In this document: positions 1 through 6,835 of the stretch, in pieces | How the letters are laid out: each line of letters opens with the position of its first letter | Numbering within the stretch: the first letter of the stretch is position 1 | From: Candidatus Shapirobacteria bacterium | GTDB lineage: Bacteria > Patescibacteriota > Microgenomatia > UBA12405 | Direction of reading: 5' to 3' | DNA length: 39,742 nucleotides | NCBI GenBank assembly: GCA_016188545.1 | Contig: JACPHO010000005.1 | Coordinates: forward strand, 1-39,742 | Translations under genes and position numbers: made by a program | Notes under the pieces: model-generated | Seen by the model: the letters and a program-made list of their open reading frames with translations, nothing else | Databases searched by the model: none | Told to the model about the DNA's origin: nothing

Positions 1-1391
1 AAAATCTCTGAATCCTTTATCAAAGTTCCAAGCTCCTTTGGACTTCTATCTGCAACTGCCTCTTTGTATGAAGCGTATTTAGTTTTATTCTCAAGCCCTA
101 AAATTTTCTCCACAAACTCGCTTGCTTTAAAAAGTTTTAATGCATCCTGAATTGTCCCTGGCAAAAATCTTAAGCGTTGTCTTTTATTATTTTCTTGTGT
201 TAATTTTTTACCTTCCAGACCGATCCTCAACAATGTATAAAGCGCTAAGTATGGATTGCTGTCTGGTGCAACCGATCGAACCTCGATTCGAGCGCTTCTT
301 TCATTGCCAACCGGAATGCGAATCATCGAGCCCCGATCGATTGGGGAAACTTTTATCTGGTTTGGGGCCTCAAAATGAGGATCAAGACGCCTATATGCAT
401 TAACGCTTGAGTTGAGTGCTAAACAAATCTCTGGCGCGTGATTTAAGATTTTGCTGATAAAATCCCATGCTTCTTTCGATAATCCATCCTGTCCCTTTTT
501 GTCATAAAAAATATTTTTGCCGTTTTTTCCCAAAGAAATATTGGTATGCATACCACTGCCGTTAATGTTTTGTAATGGTTTTGGGAGAAAAGTTGCTGTC
601 ATGCCCATTTTGTCGGCCACTTGGCGGCAAACCAATTTGTAAAGTTGAATCTGGTCACATGCACGAAGCGCATGAGTGTAGGAAAAATTGAGTTCAAACT
701 GCGATGGAGCCACTTCCGGGTGATCTTTTTCATTTTTAAAACCCATGGCTCGTTGGGCCTCGGCTGCTGCATCAATAAACTGCCGCAGTCTATCAAGTGG
801 CAAGGAGTGATAATATCCACCTGTAGTAATGAGTGCAAAACCACCGTTTTTTTCGTAATTCTGCTCGGCGTTAAAGCCGTCAACCAAAAAACCTTCTATC
901 TCTGCAGAGGCAAAAGGCGTAATTCCTTTTTCTTTTCCTAATTGCTTAATGTATCTTTGTAATTGGCCTCGAAAGTCAGACTGGTACGGTGTCTTATCGC
1001 GGTTAAAAATGTTGGCGAACATCACAACTTTGCCCGGACCAAAAACATCTGACGGCAGCCAGACAAGACTTGTCCAATCAACACCAAGCCGTAGATCTGA
1101 TTCATGCTGGGCGGTAAAGCCTCGAATAGAAGAACCATCAAAAGTAAGATTCTCCGCGGAATCAAGAAGATATTTCTTATCGTAATCAAGCATATGGAAC
1201 CTGCCTTCAAGGTCGGAAAAACAAAGCGTTACTGCTTTAATTCGTTTTTCTTTGGTAAGATATGTTCTGTATTCTTTTTCCTGCTCTGCTGAACTTTTTT
1301 TATCGCGGTCTTCTTTTGCTTTAAGATTCATTTCCTCAAGCTGGCTATAAGGAATTTCGAGGAATGTTTTAAGATTATTTTTACTATCCAT
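1..1391 (-). CDS. glnA: Glutamine synthetase (type I-like), 3' end cut by window edge
   Basis: Ligates ammonia to glutamate using ATP in the cytoplasm, the main entry of nitrogen into amino acids. The frame is open from the ATG at 1391 to the window edge, so the ORF track missed it. Translation gives the beta-grasp motif FDGSSIRGF and, further on, NGSGMHTN, matching the NGSGMH signature that carries the active-site histidine. The second position of the usual HxH reads Asn. The later NPYLAL stretch also fits the family. About 463 residues are visible, so only a short C-terminus is missing. The first 50 residues are charged and longer than in typical GlnA. It reads away from the decayed region on its right and has its own promoter. 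Confidence in the family is high; the adenylylation site was not assessed. Confidence 0.95.
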   Translation of the reverse strand, partial: MDSKNNLKTFLEIPYSQLEEMNLKAKEDRDKKSSAEQEKEYRTYLTKEKRIKAVTLCFSDLEGRFHMLDYDKKYLLDSAENLTFDGSSIRGFTAQHESDLRLGVDWTSLVWLPSDVFGPGKVVMFANIFNRDKTPYQSDFRGQLQRYIKQLGKEKGITPFASAEIEGFLVDGFNAEQNYEKNGGFALITTGGYYHSLPLDRLRQFIDAAAEAQRAMGFKNEKDHPEVAPSQFELNFSYTHALRACDQIQLYKLVCRQVADKMGMTATFLPKPLQNINGSGMHTNISLGKNGKNIFYDKKGQDGLSKEAWDFISKILNHAPEICLALNSSVNAYRRLDPHFEAPNQIKVSPIDRGSMIRIPVGNERSARIEVRSVAPDSNPYLALYTLLRIGLEGKKLTQENNKRQRLRFLPGTIQDALKLFKASEFVEKILGLENKTKYASYKEAVADRSPKELGTLIKDSEI

Positions 1392-1418
1392 AAGATAATT
1401 TATGAAGAATTAATACCA

Positions 1419-1447
1419 AAATTAACATGGATTAGTCTAATTGTCAA
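1419..1447 (-). promoter_or_regulatory. Sigma-70-like promoter of glnA
   Basis: On the minus strand TTGACA (1442-1447) is followed after 17 nt by TAATTT (1419-1424). This leaves roughly a 20-nt leader before the glnA ATG. The -35 is perfect and the -10 has the conserved first and last bases. No strong Shine-Dalgarno is seen in the leader. Confidence 0.7.
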
Positions 1448-1467
1448 GAAGTATTTGGAAAATAATC

Positions 1468-1530
1468 AAATTTGACATTACCAAATCTAACATGGCTCAA
1501 AACACTCTCCTCACCGATCAGAAATAAATT
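1468..1530 (+). pseudogene. Fragment of the membrane-anchored protein family seen at 2080 and 3892
   Basis: This 60-nt stretch looks like a scrap of the gene at 2080-2757. AATTTGACATT matches the promoter region of the 3892 copy. AATCTAACATGGCTCAAAAC aligns with the DNA for NLAWLKT in both other copies and would read NLTWLKTL. CACCGATCA-AAATAA then resembles the sequence just after the stop of the 2080 gene. No ORF survives. Calling it a remnant is an inference from a by-eye alignment. Confidence 0.5.
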
Positions 1531-1533
1531 GAT

Positions 1534-1763
1534 TTACTTAAATTGCACCTGTAAGGACATGTTGAGTACTGCTGCTAATCGCTTGAGGAAAGAAAGAGAA
1601 GGGACAGTTACTGTGTTTGTGTTAACCCTTTTTCTATCCTTGCTTTAATCAATGCTCGAGCAACCTGATACTCAAGTTCTATTTCTTTTACCGCTTCTTT
1701 AAAGCCTGGTTTTTGCAGCAATTCTTTTTCAAAATCTTCCCATTTAAGGTGATTTACTGCCAT
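1534..1763 (-). pseudogene. Decayed HigA/XRE-type antitoxin
   Basis: The ORF starts at ATG 1763 after a good AAGGAG Shine-Dalgarno and encodes MAVNHLKWEDFEKELLQ.. through ARIEKGLTQTQ, then stops at 1608 after 51 residues. That is the usual N-terminal helix plus the start of the helix-turn-helix of HigA-like antitoxins. In another frame the DNA continues with VPSLSFLKRLA and a terminal LNMSLQVQF, the usual C-terminus of the same family, ending at 1534. The middle of the HTH, roughly 15-20 residues, is missing and the halves are out of frame, which indicates a deletion plus frameshift. It lies 23 nt after the truncated toxin gene, the toxin-first order typical of HigBA. Confidence 0.7.
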
Positions 1764-1786
1764 ACAATTCTCCTTTTACTTTCATA

Positions 1787-2017
1787 TTATAGCAAAATTG
1801 TTATACTATCTGCTCCTAATACACGAAGTTCCCACAACTGCGTACCAATTAATTTTTTAATATGAGGTGAACTTGTGTTTGTACCAAAGTCTTTTAATAA
1901 ATTAATAGTGTTGCGAACTTTTGCTTGTGCTTTTAACTCTAAACTATCAATGAACTCTTTTACTGGTGGGTCGCCTTGCGGGGTTCTATATAACAAAATT
2001 TTCCACTTCTCGTCCAT
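1787..2017 (-). pseudogene. C-terminally truncated HigB/RelE-type toxin (Gp49-like)
   Basis: The product reads MDEKWKILLYRTPQGDPPVK, then LIGTQLWELRVLG, the characteristic N-terminus and LWELR core of phage-derived Gp49-like/HigB mRNA interferases. It stops after 76 residues at SITILL, where family members (about 105-115 aa) normally continue with strands and a helix carrying the catalytic basic residues. The toxin is therefore probably inactive. The start at 2017 is preceded by TATACT at 6 nt, suggesting a leaderless mRNA; the longer ORF in the track runs upstream through the opposite-strand gene. The antitoxin next to it is also broken, so the module appears dead. Confidence 0.7.
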
Positions 2018-2023
2018 ATAACG

Positions 2024-2072
2024 AGTATAACAAATCAAAAACATTGACAATCTACATACTAAATGCCACACT
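2024..2072. promoter_or_regulatory. Divergent promoters for toxin remnant and membrane protein
   Basis: On plus, TTGACA (2044-2049), a 17-nt spacer and CACACT (2067-2072) lie 7 nt before the ATG at 2080. On minus, TATACT (complement of 2024-2029) lies 6 nt before the toxin ATG at 2017, with TTGTCA about 15 nt upstream. The two -35 elements overlap. Both predicted transcripts would begin at or next to the start codon. Confidence 0.5.
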
Positions 2073-2079
2073 TTGGTTA

Positions 2080-2757
2080 ATGGATAATGTTCCAAACCAA
2101 AATCTGCCTTCTCCTCAATCAGTGGAGCAACAAAAGACATCATCAAATCTTGCATGGTTAAAAACACTGACCTATGGTTTTTCCCTTGTCTCATTCGGTA
2201 TAGCAATTGGTGTAATAGGATCAATTCTGACTACAAACAAAAATCAACAAACTTCTCAAAACCAGCAAATTATATCTCCCACCATCCCTCAACCCTCCCC
2301 AACCCCCGACCCAACTGCAAATTGGAAAACATATGAAGGAACTAACTTCTCTTTTAAATATCCATCTACTATGTATATACAAAAGCAAACAACAAATGAA
2401 ACACGATGGAAATCAGACTATGTACCCGGCTCGTATATATTCAATGCGATGATTTTACGCTCTAAGATTACCCCATTTATAAAACTTGAAGTAGGAACTA
2501 CTATATATCGATATCACCAAGGGGAAGATAGTAAAGAAGTTTTTACAGAAATTATTAATGGTTTTGATGAAAATAAAAAAATTACCCTAGGAGAAAAAGA
2601 GGCGCAGAGTTATATTTATAATTGTGGCCCAGATTGTTACTATCACGCAGTATATTTTTATCATGGAAATCTATACTACGAACTTGTTAAATATATAGCC
2701 GGTGGTGGTTCAGAAGCAGAATTTCAAAAAATCCTCTCCACCTTCAGATTCGACTAG
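2080..2757 (+). CDS. Membrane-anchored extracytoplasmic protein, proline linker, unknown C-terminal domain
   Basis: A 225-residue protein. Residues about 25-50 (LAWLKTL..GFSLVSFGIAIGVIGSIL) form one transmembrane helix. A Gln/Ser/Pro-rich linker (SPTIPQPSPTPDP) follows, then a globular domain beginning WKTYEGTNFSFKYPSTM. This is the pattern of surface proteins tethered in Patescibacteria whose outer domain resembles a PsbP/Mog1-like fold; that fold is an inference. Two cysteines (NCGPDCYY) could form a disulphide. I chose ATG 2080 because the track ORF extends upstream through the divergent promoter. The N-terminal third is duplicated at 3892-4023 and as debris at 1468-1530. Function unknown. 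Confidence 0.75.
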   Translation: MDNVPNQNLPSPQSVEQQKTSSNLAWLKTLTYGFSLVSFGIAIGVIGSILTTNKNQQTSQNQQIISPTIPQPSPTPDPTANWKTYEGTNFSFKYPSTMYIQKQTTNETRWKSDYVPGSYIFNAMILRSKITPFIKLEVGTTIYRYHQGEDSKEVFTEIINGFDENKKITLGEKEAQSYIYNCGPDCYYHAVYFYHGNLYYELVKYIAGGGSEAEFQKILSTFRFD

Positions 2758-2836
2758 CTCACTGCAAGCAAATTCACCGATCAAAAATAATTGCTTCTAC
2801 ATTGACAACCATTACGAACAAGAGCATAATAATAGT

Positions 2837-3070
2837 ATGAAAAAGATAAGGCCAATAAATATCACTCCTCTGACAGAAAAATACGGTCCTGGTTACATTG
2901 CCAAGGATAAAAAAAGTGGTAAAATTATCGCTCATGCCTCACGTGTTGATACGTTGATGAAAAAAGTGAAAACGACAAAAGAACAAAAAGAGGTGGTCAT
3001 AAGCTGGATACCTAAGCATGGAGCACGTTATGTCTTTACGCTTTCCCTTCGTATACGCACAGGTCGCTGA
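2837..3070 (+). CDS. Small DUF5678-like protein
   Basis: A 77-residue basic protein starting MKKIRPINITPL. The stretch EKYGPGYIAKDKKSGKIIAHASRVDTLMKKV has the pattern 'lifetime/accessory' short proteins annotated as DUF5678 show: a GxYIA strand, a KxxGKIIA strand and a helix. The family call is by resemblance only. The ATG at 2837 gives the natural N-terminus; the track ORF overruns into the previous gene. It overlaps the next gene by about 40 nt. DUF5678-like and retropepsin-like genes are often paired, which supports both calls. No biochemical role is known to me. Confidence 0.5.
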   Translation: MKKIRPINITPLTEKYGPGYIAKDKKSGKIIAHASRVDTLMKKVKTTKEQKEVVISWIPKHGARYVFTLSLRIRTGR

Positions 3071-3443
3071 TTTAGGCAAACTATTTTACCCTTTTGTTCG
3101 TGCAAGTCTAAAAACAGTGTACGGCTGGCAAGAATTTGATTTTCTGTTAGATACTGGGGCTGATGTTACTACTTTACCAAGGACAATGCTCCCCATCTTA
3201 GGCCTTAAAAATAAATCTCTACACAAACAGAAAACGCAAGGTGTGGGCGGCATTTGGATTGAAACTCTCGAAACATTGCTCCCCATTCGTATTGGCAGTG
3301 ACGAATTCCCAATTCATGCCTCCATTACCAATACGGAAGAAGAGGGAATTCCTCTCCTTTTGGGGAGAAAAGATATTTTTGAAAATCGTTTTAACCTGGA
3401 GGTAAACAGTAAAGAAAAAGTAACGATACTCAAAAGGAACTAA
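3030..3443 (+). CDS. Retropepsin-like aspartyl protease
   Basis: A 137-residue protein with the single-lobed aspartyl protease signature FLLDTGADVTTLP around residues 36-48, in which the Asp-Thr-Gly triad is the catalytic half-site of a homodimer. A flap-like glycine region (GVGGIW) and the second hydrophobic motif IPLLLGRKDIFENRF, typical of bacterial retropepsin-like proteins, follow. No signal peptide is seen, so a cytoplasmic dimer is likely. ATG 3030 gives MSLRFPFVY, the usual N-terminus of this group; ATG 3018 would add four residues. It overlaps the DUF5678-like gene in another frame. Substrate unknown. Confidence 0.8.
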   Translation: MSLRFPFVYAQVADLGKLFYPFVRASLKTVYGWQEFDFLLDTGADVTTLPRTMLPILGLKNKSLHKQKTQGVGGIWIETLETLLPIRIGSDEFPIHASITNTEEEGIPLLLGRKDIFENRFNLEVNSKEKVTILKRN

Positions 3444-3492
3444 TTTCATCAAGTCCTCTTTATATTCTTTTCTTTCTGTGGTTTCTTCCCAG

Positions 3493-3521
3493 TTGTGGAT
3501 AGAGATAAAAAATAGTACACT
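3493..3521 (+). promoter_or_regulatory. Promoter ahead of the LUD-domain remnant
   Basis: TTGTGG (3493-3498), a 17-nt spacer and TACACT (3516-3521) are followed by only 6 nt before the ATG at 3528, which implies a leaderless transcript. Confidence 0.55.
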
Positions 3522-3527
3522 ATATGT

Positions 3528-3860
3528 ATGAATTATAAAATAATACCAACACAAGATGTAATTGAAAAAACCATACAAAGCCTAAAAGCAAATGGGATTA
3601 ATGCAATTGTTGTCGAGAATGGCAAGGAGGCGAAGAAAAAAGTGTTTGAGCTTATTTCTCACGATGCAGAGGTGATGACTATGTCATCAACAACGCTTGA
3701 TACAATAAGCCTGACAGAAACGATCAATAAATCTACCAAATATAATGCTGTTAGAGATAAACTCTATTCTATGGATCGAGAAACTCAATACATAGAAATG
3801 CAAAATTAGGCGCCGCGCCAGAATGGACTATTGGCAGTGTGTTTTAGGATTTTAATTTGA
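3528..3860 (+). pseudogene. Frameshifted and truncated LUD-domain (LutC/YkgG-like) gene
   Basis: The ORF encodes MNYKIIPTQDVIEK..., then ISHDAEVMTMSSTTLDTI and YNAVRDKLYSMDRETQ, matching the N-terminal half of LUD-domain proteins of about 200 residues linked to lactate utilisation. It stops at 3809. Shifting by one base at the CAAAATTA run restores the family sequence KLGAAPEWTIGSV, so one A was probably lost. After position 3841 the similarity ends and the restored frame stops at 3860; the C-terminal half is gone. The next feature is a partial duplicate of the 2080 gene, so the truncation point may be a recombination junction. Confidence 0.75.
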
Positions 3861-3885
3861 CATTCATTCTTCTTTTTGAAATATT
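3857..3885 (+). promoter_or_regulatory. Candidate promoter of the short membrane ORF at 3892
   Basis: TTGACA (3857-3862), 17 nt, then AATATT (3880-3885), 6 nt before the ATG. The -10 is poor. The arrangement copies that ahead of the parent gene at 2080, which suggests the promoter was duplicated with the 5' end. Confidence 0.4.
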
Positions 3886-3891
3886 AACATC

Positions 3892-4023
3892 ATGGATGTT
3901 TCAACAGAACAGCAAAACGTATCATCAAATAATCTCGCATGGTTAAAAACACTAGCCTATGGTTTCTCTCTGGTCTCATTTGGTATCGCAATTGGCGTAA
4001 TAGGTTATATTTTAACTCAATAA
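3892..4023 (+). CDS. 43-residue membrane peptide, partial duplicate of the 2080 gene
   Basis: Too short for the ORF track. It encodes MDVSTEQQNVSSNNLAWLKT and then LAYGFSLVSFGIAIGVIG, almost identical to the N-terminus and transmembrane helix of the 2080 protein, but stops after YILTQ where the parent has its proline linker. The duplication therefore kept the anchor and lost the outer domain. It ends 5 nt before the DUF5674-like gene, so it may act as a translated leader for that gene or be decaying debris. The conserved reading frame and promoter spacing favour recent origin; expression is unproven. Confidence 0.55.
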   Translation: MDVSTEQQNVSSNNLAWLKTLAYGFSLVSFGIAIGVIGYILTQ

Positions 4024-4028
4024 AATAT

Positions 4029-4361
4029 ATGATTCTTGTCATTTCCAAAAAAGCTACAAAAGAAGAGATAGGAAAAATGGCGCAGGATTTTGAGGGATAT
4101 GTCAAAGTTGTTGTGGATATTGACAAAGAAATACTTGCTGGTGGAGGGAAACGGCATGCTGACGCAGAACAAACACTTTTAGAAAATGGCTCAAGACAAG
4201 ATAATCTATGGGGAGGCGGATTAGATTTGGAGACAAAGGAAATTGATTACAATTCAATTATTAATTTACGGCCAACACAGAATAATCCAAGCCGAGATAT
4301 CCTGTCAGAAAATATAAGAAAAAAATTTGATACAATTGTGAAGAAACTTTTATCAGTATGA
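4029..4361 (+). CDS. DUF5674-family protein
   Basis: A 110-residue protein starting MILVISKKATKEEIGKMAQD. The blocks VKVVVDIDKEILAGGGKRHADAE, LLENGSRQDNLWGGGL and SIINLRPTQNNPSRDI match the conserved pattern of DUF5674, small cytosolic proteins common in Patescibacteria and some cyanobacteria; no function is known to me. The internal ATG at 4029 marks the family N-terminus; the track ORF starts inside the preceding membrane ORF. The stop overlaps the next start as ATGA, so the two are translationally coupled. Confidence 0.8.
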   Translation: MILVISKKATKEEIGKMAQDFEGYVKVVVDIDKEILAGGGKRHADAEQTLLENGSRQDNLWGGGLDLETKEIDYNSIINLRPTQNNPSRDILSENIRKKFDTIVKKLLSV

Positions 4362-4666
4362 CTACCAGAGAAAAAATTCTAGATATCGCAATGAACCTTA
4401 ATAGAGTTGGGAACTGGGCTGCTGATGGATACGAAGCTAAACAAAAACGCATTAGGTTATTTGTTGACGAAACATCGCAGATGATCAAAACTATAGAGCC
4501 GACATCTTTCCCCAAAAAGTTTAGAAAAACATTTGATCAGTTTTTACACGAATATGAAAAGTTGAAAAAAGAGATATACCATTCCCCTAAAAATGAGCTC
4601 TTGTGGGCTGAGACAATGATGACATGGGGAAACATTCTCACTCATCGTGCTCGTCTTCTTGAATAG
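4358..4666 (+). CDS. Hypothetical helical protein coupled to DUF5674
   Basis: A 102-residue protein, MTTREKILDIAMNLNRVGNW, rich in charged residues and predicted to be mostly alpha-helical, with no membrane segment. It begins within the ATGA overlap of the DUF5674-like gene, so the two are probably made together and may interact. The features (N-terminal WAADGYEAKQKRI helix, C-terminal WAETMMTWGNILTHRARLL helix) look like a small four-helix bundle similar in outline to 23S intervening-sequence/four-helix proteins, but I cannot assign a family. It converges with the UppS-fusion gene, leaving 11 nt between stops. Confidence 0.6.
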   Translation: MTTREKILDIAMNLNRVGNWAADGYEAKQKRIRLFVDETSQMIKTIEPTSFPKKFRKTFDQFLHEYEKLKKEIYHSPKNELLWAETMMTWGNILTHRARLLE

Positions 4667-4677
4667 AGAAGATATTT

Positions 4678-5871
4678 TTATTTTCCAAACCGCCGCTCGC
4701 GGGAGATGTAGTCAAGGATTGCTTTATCAAATTCTTTTTCATTAAAATCCGGCCAGTAAGTATTAGTAAAATACAATTCACTGTAAGTACTTTGCCATGG
4801 AAGATAACCGCTTAAACGCTGCTCGCCTCCTGTACGGATAATTAAATCTGGGTCTGGCTGACCAGCAGTATATAAAAAATCACTGAATATTCTTTCTGTA
4901 ACTTCTTTTGGTTTTTCTGCAATAATTTTTTGAACCGCTCGTAATATCTCTTCCCTTCCTCCGTAATTGAGTGCAAAATTAACAGTAATACCTGTATTGT
5001 TTTTTGTATCCTCAACAACTTCTTGTATATCTTTTTCAATATCTTTAGGAAAAGCGGAAATATCCCCAAGTGTTTTAACCCGCACATTATTTTTTTTAAG
5101 CTTTGCTACCAAGGAACCACTAAACATACGACGAAATAAATTCATCAGTGCATCTACTTCTCTTTTCTCCCGATTCCAATTTTCTGTAGAAAATGCCCAA
5201 AACGTAAGATATTTAATCCCTAAATCTGCTGCATGGGAAACAGTTGGTTCAATCCGGTTAAAACCATACCTGTGACCAATAAAAACAGGCAACTTTCTTT
5301 CTCGTGCCCATCGCCTGTTACCATCCATAATCATGGCAACATGTTTTGGCAAAAATAAATTTGTCATTGTGTATATAACCCATGGTGTATATTTTTTTTC
5401 TCTTTGTTTTAAAACATCTTTAATAAACTCTTCCCTTTTTACCCAAGCATATTCATAAACAACATCTTTGTTTGGATTTATTTTACCATCATATTCCCCT
5501 AGTAAAATTGCGCAGTATTCGTTTTCACAGTTTTTTCCATACTTTGCAAAATAATTAAATGCGCCAACTTTTTTCAAAGATACAGCACTTATTCCCATTT
5601 CTCTTTTTAGTGAACGAGCGGCTGCCTCTTCATATGTTTCATCATGAGTTGAGTAATGCAAAACATGACTTATTGCGCTTAAATCCCAATATCCATCCCA
5701 AAGTTTGTGTTTTCTCTTCTGCAATAATACTTCCCCTTTTTTGTTTTCGAGTAAGACCACAAACGCGCGGTGATGCAATCCCTGTCTAAGATGACACTTT
5801 TCCTTTTCGGCATACTTACCTAAAAAATTATCTTTTTCGTCAACCAGTAATAACATTTGCTTCTCTTCCAT
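4678..5871 (-). CDS. uppS: Fusion of IPP-isomerase-like Nudix domain and undecaprenyl diphosphate synthase
   Basis: A 397-residue two-domain protein closing the mevalonate operon. Residues 1-165 resemble type I isopentenyl-diphosphate isomerase: HLRQGLHHRAF, SAISHV and ENEYCAIL align with its metal ligands (H27, H33/34, H69, E116, E118). The catalytic Cys of E. coli Idi (C67, in SVCGHP) is Ile here. Residues 175-397 are a cis-prenyltransferase: HVAMIMDGNRRWAR with catalytic D183, FWAFSTENWNR, NYGGREEI and the LIIRTGGEQRLSGYLPWQ binding motif. UppS builds the lipid carrier from IPP and farnesyl-PP at the membrane. The ATG at 5871 lies 1 nt after the mvaD stop. UppS is certain; isomerase activity is not. 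Confidence 0.92.
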   Translation of the reverse strand: MEEKQMLLLVDEKDNFLGKYAEKEKCHLRQGLHHRAFVVLLENKKGEVLLQKRKHKLWDGYWDLSAISHVLHYSTHDETYEEAAARSLKREMGISAVSLKKVGAFNYFAKYGKNCENEYCAILLGEYDGKINPNKDVVYEYAWVKREEFIKDVLKQREKKYTPWVIYTMTNLFLPKHVAMIMDGNRRWARERKLPVFIGHRYGFNRIEPTVSHAADLGIKYLTFWAFSTENWNREKREVDALMNLFRRMFSGSLVAKLKKNNVRVKTLGDISAFPKDIEKDIQEVVEDTKNNTGITVNFALNYGGREEILRAVQKIIAEKPKEVTERIFSDFLYTAGQPDPDLIIRTGGEQRLSGYLPWQSTYSELYFTNTYWPDFNEKEFDKAILDYISRERRFGK

Positions 5872-5872
5872 A

Positions 5873-6835
5873 TTAAAATAAATGTTCTTTAACCAAGTGT
5901 GCCCCACTACTTGGAAGGTTGATTATAACATCCTTTGTTACAGAAAGCGTTCTTGCCAATGTTGCGACTTTTTCTTTATCTTTTCCCTGACAAATGAGAT
6001 GCACATCTTGTCCCGTATTTAATGTCCAGTATACAGGTATACCTTGTATCCTCCATTTCTCGACGGCCTTTATTACGACAATTGTTTCTGGTTTAAAATA
6101 GATAAGCGGTGGTTTTTGGGTAAGCATAATTGCATGAAGTTCTAACGCTTCTTGTTCGACAAGTTCTCCAAAACTTTCAAAGTCCCTTTTTTGGATTAGC
6201 TTTTTGAGATCTTCATTTTTCTTTTTCATTCTTGATAATCGAACAGCCATAAATGGACTTGATTCTGCGGTCTTTTGACCAACGCTAGTTGACACGTCCT
6301 TTTTTTGGCTGCTTGCAACTACAACCACGTCCGCAATATCATAATAATCTTCTTTGAAAATTTGTATAGCATACGATGTTTCACTTGTATTACCATCGAA
6401 CCATTCAACAAAACCATTAGGAATCGATCGGCACGCAGAACCAGAACCTTGGCGCGCTAAAATTGAGAGCTCTTTTTCGGAAAGCTGCAGCGAAGCAGCA
6501 AATGACGCGGCAACTGTTAATGCAGCAAAACCAGAGGCAGACGAAGAAAGACCAGTGCCTGTTGGAAAATTATTTTCTGACACAACTTTTGCTTTTTGAT
6601 GTATACCTGCTATCTTTCTAATTCTATCAAGATGTTTTATTACTCTGTCTATCTCACCTGGGAGGTGAATTTCATCTTTTTTATATTCATCTAAAAATTC
6701 TACTGTTGTTGTCGTTAACAAATTACTTAAATTCATTGAAATACTTCCATTCTCGGGAATCCGTAACTTCTCATCTTTCTTTCCCCAATATTTGGTAAAT
6801 GCAATATTTGATGGTGCAACTGCGGTTTTTTTCAT
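5873..6835 (-). CDS. mvaD: Diphosphomevalonate decarboxylase
   Basis: A GHMP-superfamily protein of 320 residues that decarboxylates mevalonate diphosphate to isopentenyl diphosphate with ATP. Evidence: N-terminal APSNIAFTKYWGKKDEKLRIP, the ATP loop PTGTGLSSSASGFAAL (about 91-106), and GSGSACRSIPNGFVEW (about 131-145), all typical of the decarboxylase. The C-terminal motif that normally reads xDAGPN reads TLNTGQDVH, so the expected catalytic Asp is Asn273. This may be a subfamily feature or affect chemistry, and phosphomevalonate decarboxylase remains possible. It starts in an ATGA overlap with the upstream kinase. Confidence 0.88.
   Translation of the reverse strand: MKKTAVAPSNIAFTKYWGKKDEKLRIPENGSISMNLSNLLTTTTVEFLDEYKKDEIHLPGEIDRVIKHLDRIRKIAGIHQKAKVVSENNFPTGTGLSSSASGFAALTVAASFAASLQLSEKELSILARQGSGSACRSIPNGFVEWFDGNTSETSYAIQIFKEDYYDIADVVVVASSQKKDVSTSVGQKTAESSPFMAVRLSRMKKKNEDLKKLIQKRDFESFGELVEQEALELHAIMLTQKPPLIYFKPETIVVIKAVEKWRIQGIPVYWTLNTGQDVHLICQGKDKEKVATLARTLSVTKDVIINLPSSGAHLVKEHLF

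Noticed and set aside
599-1292. Track ORFs at 599, 621, 949, 1022 and 1104
   Set aside because: All lie within the glutamine synthetase frame, which the track missed because it runs off the window.
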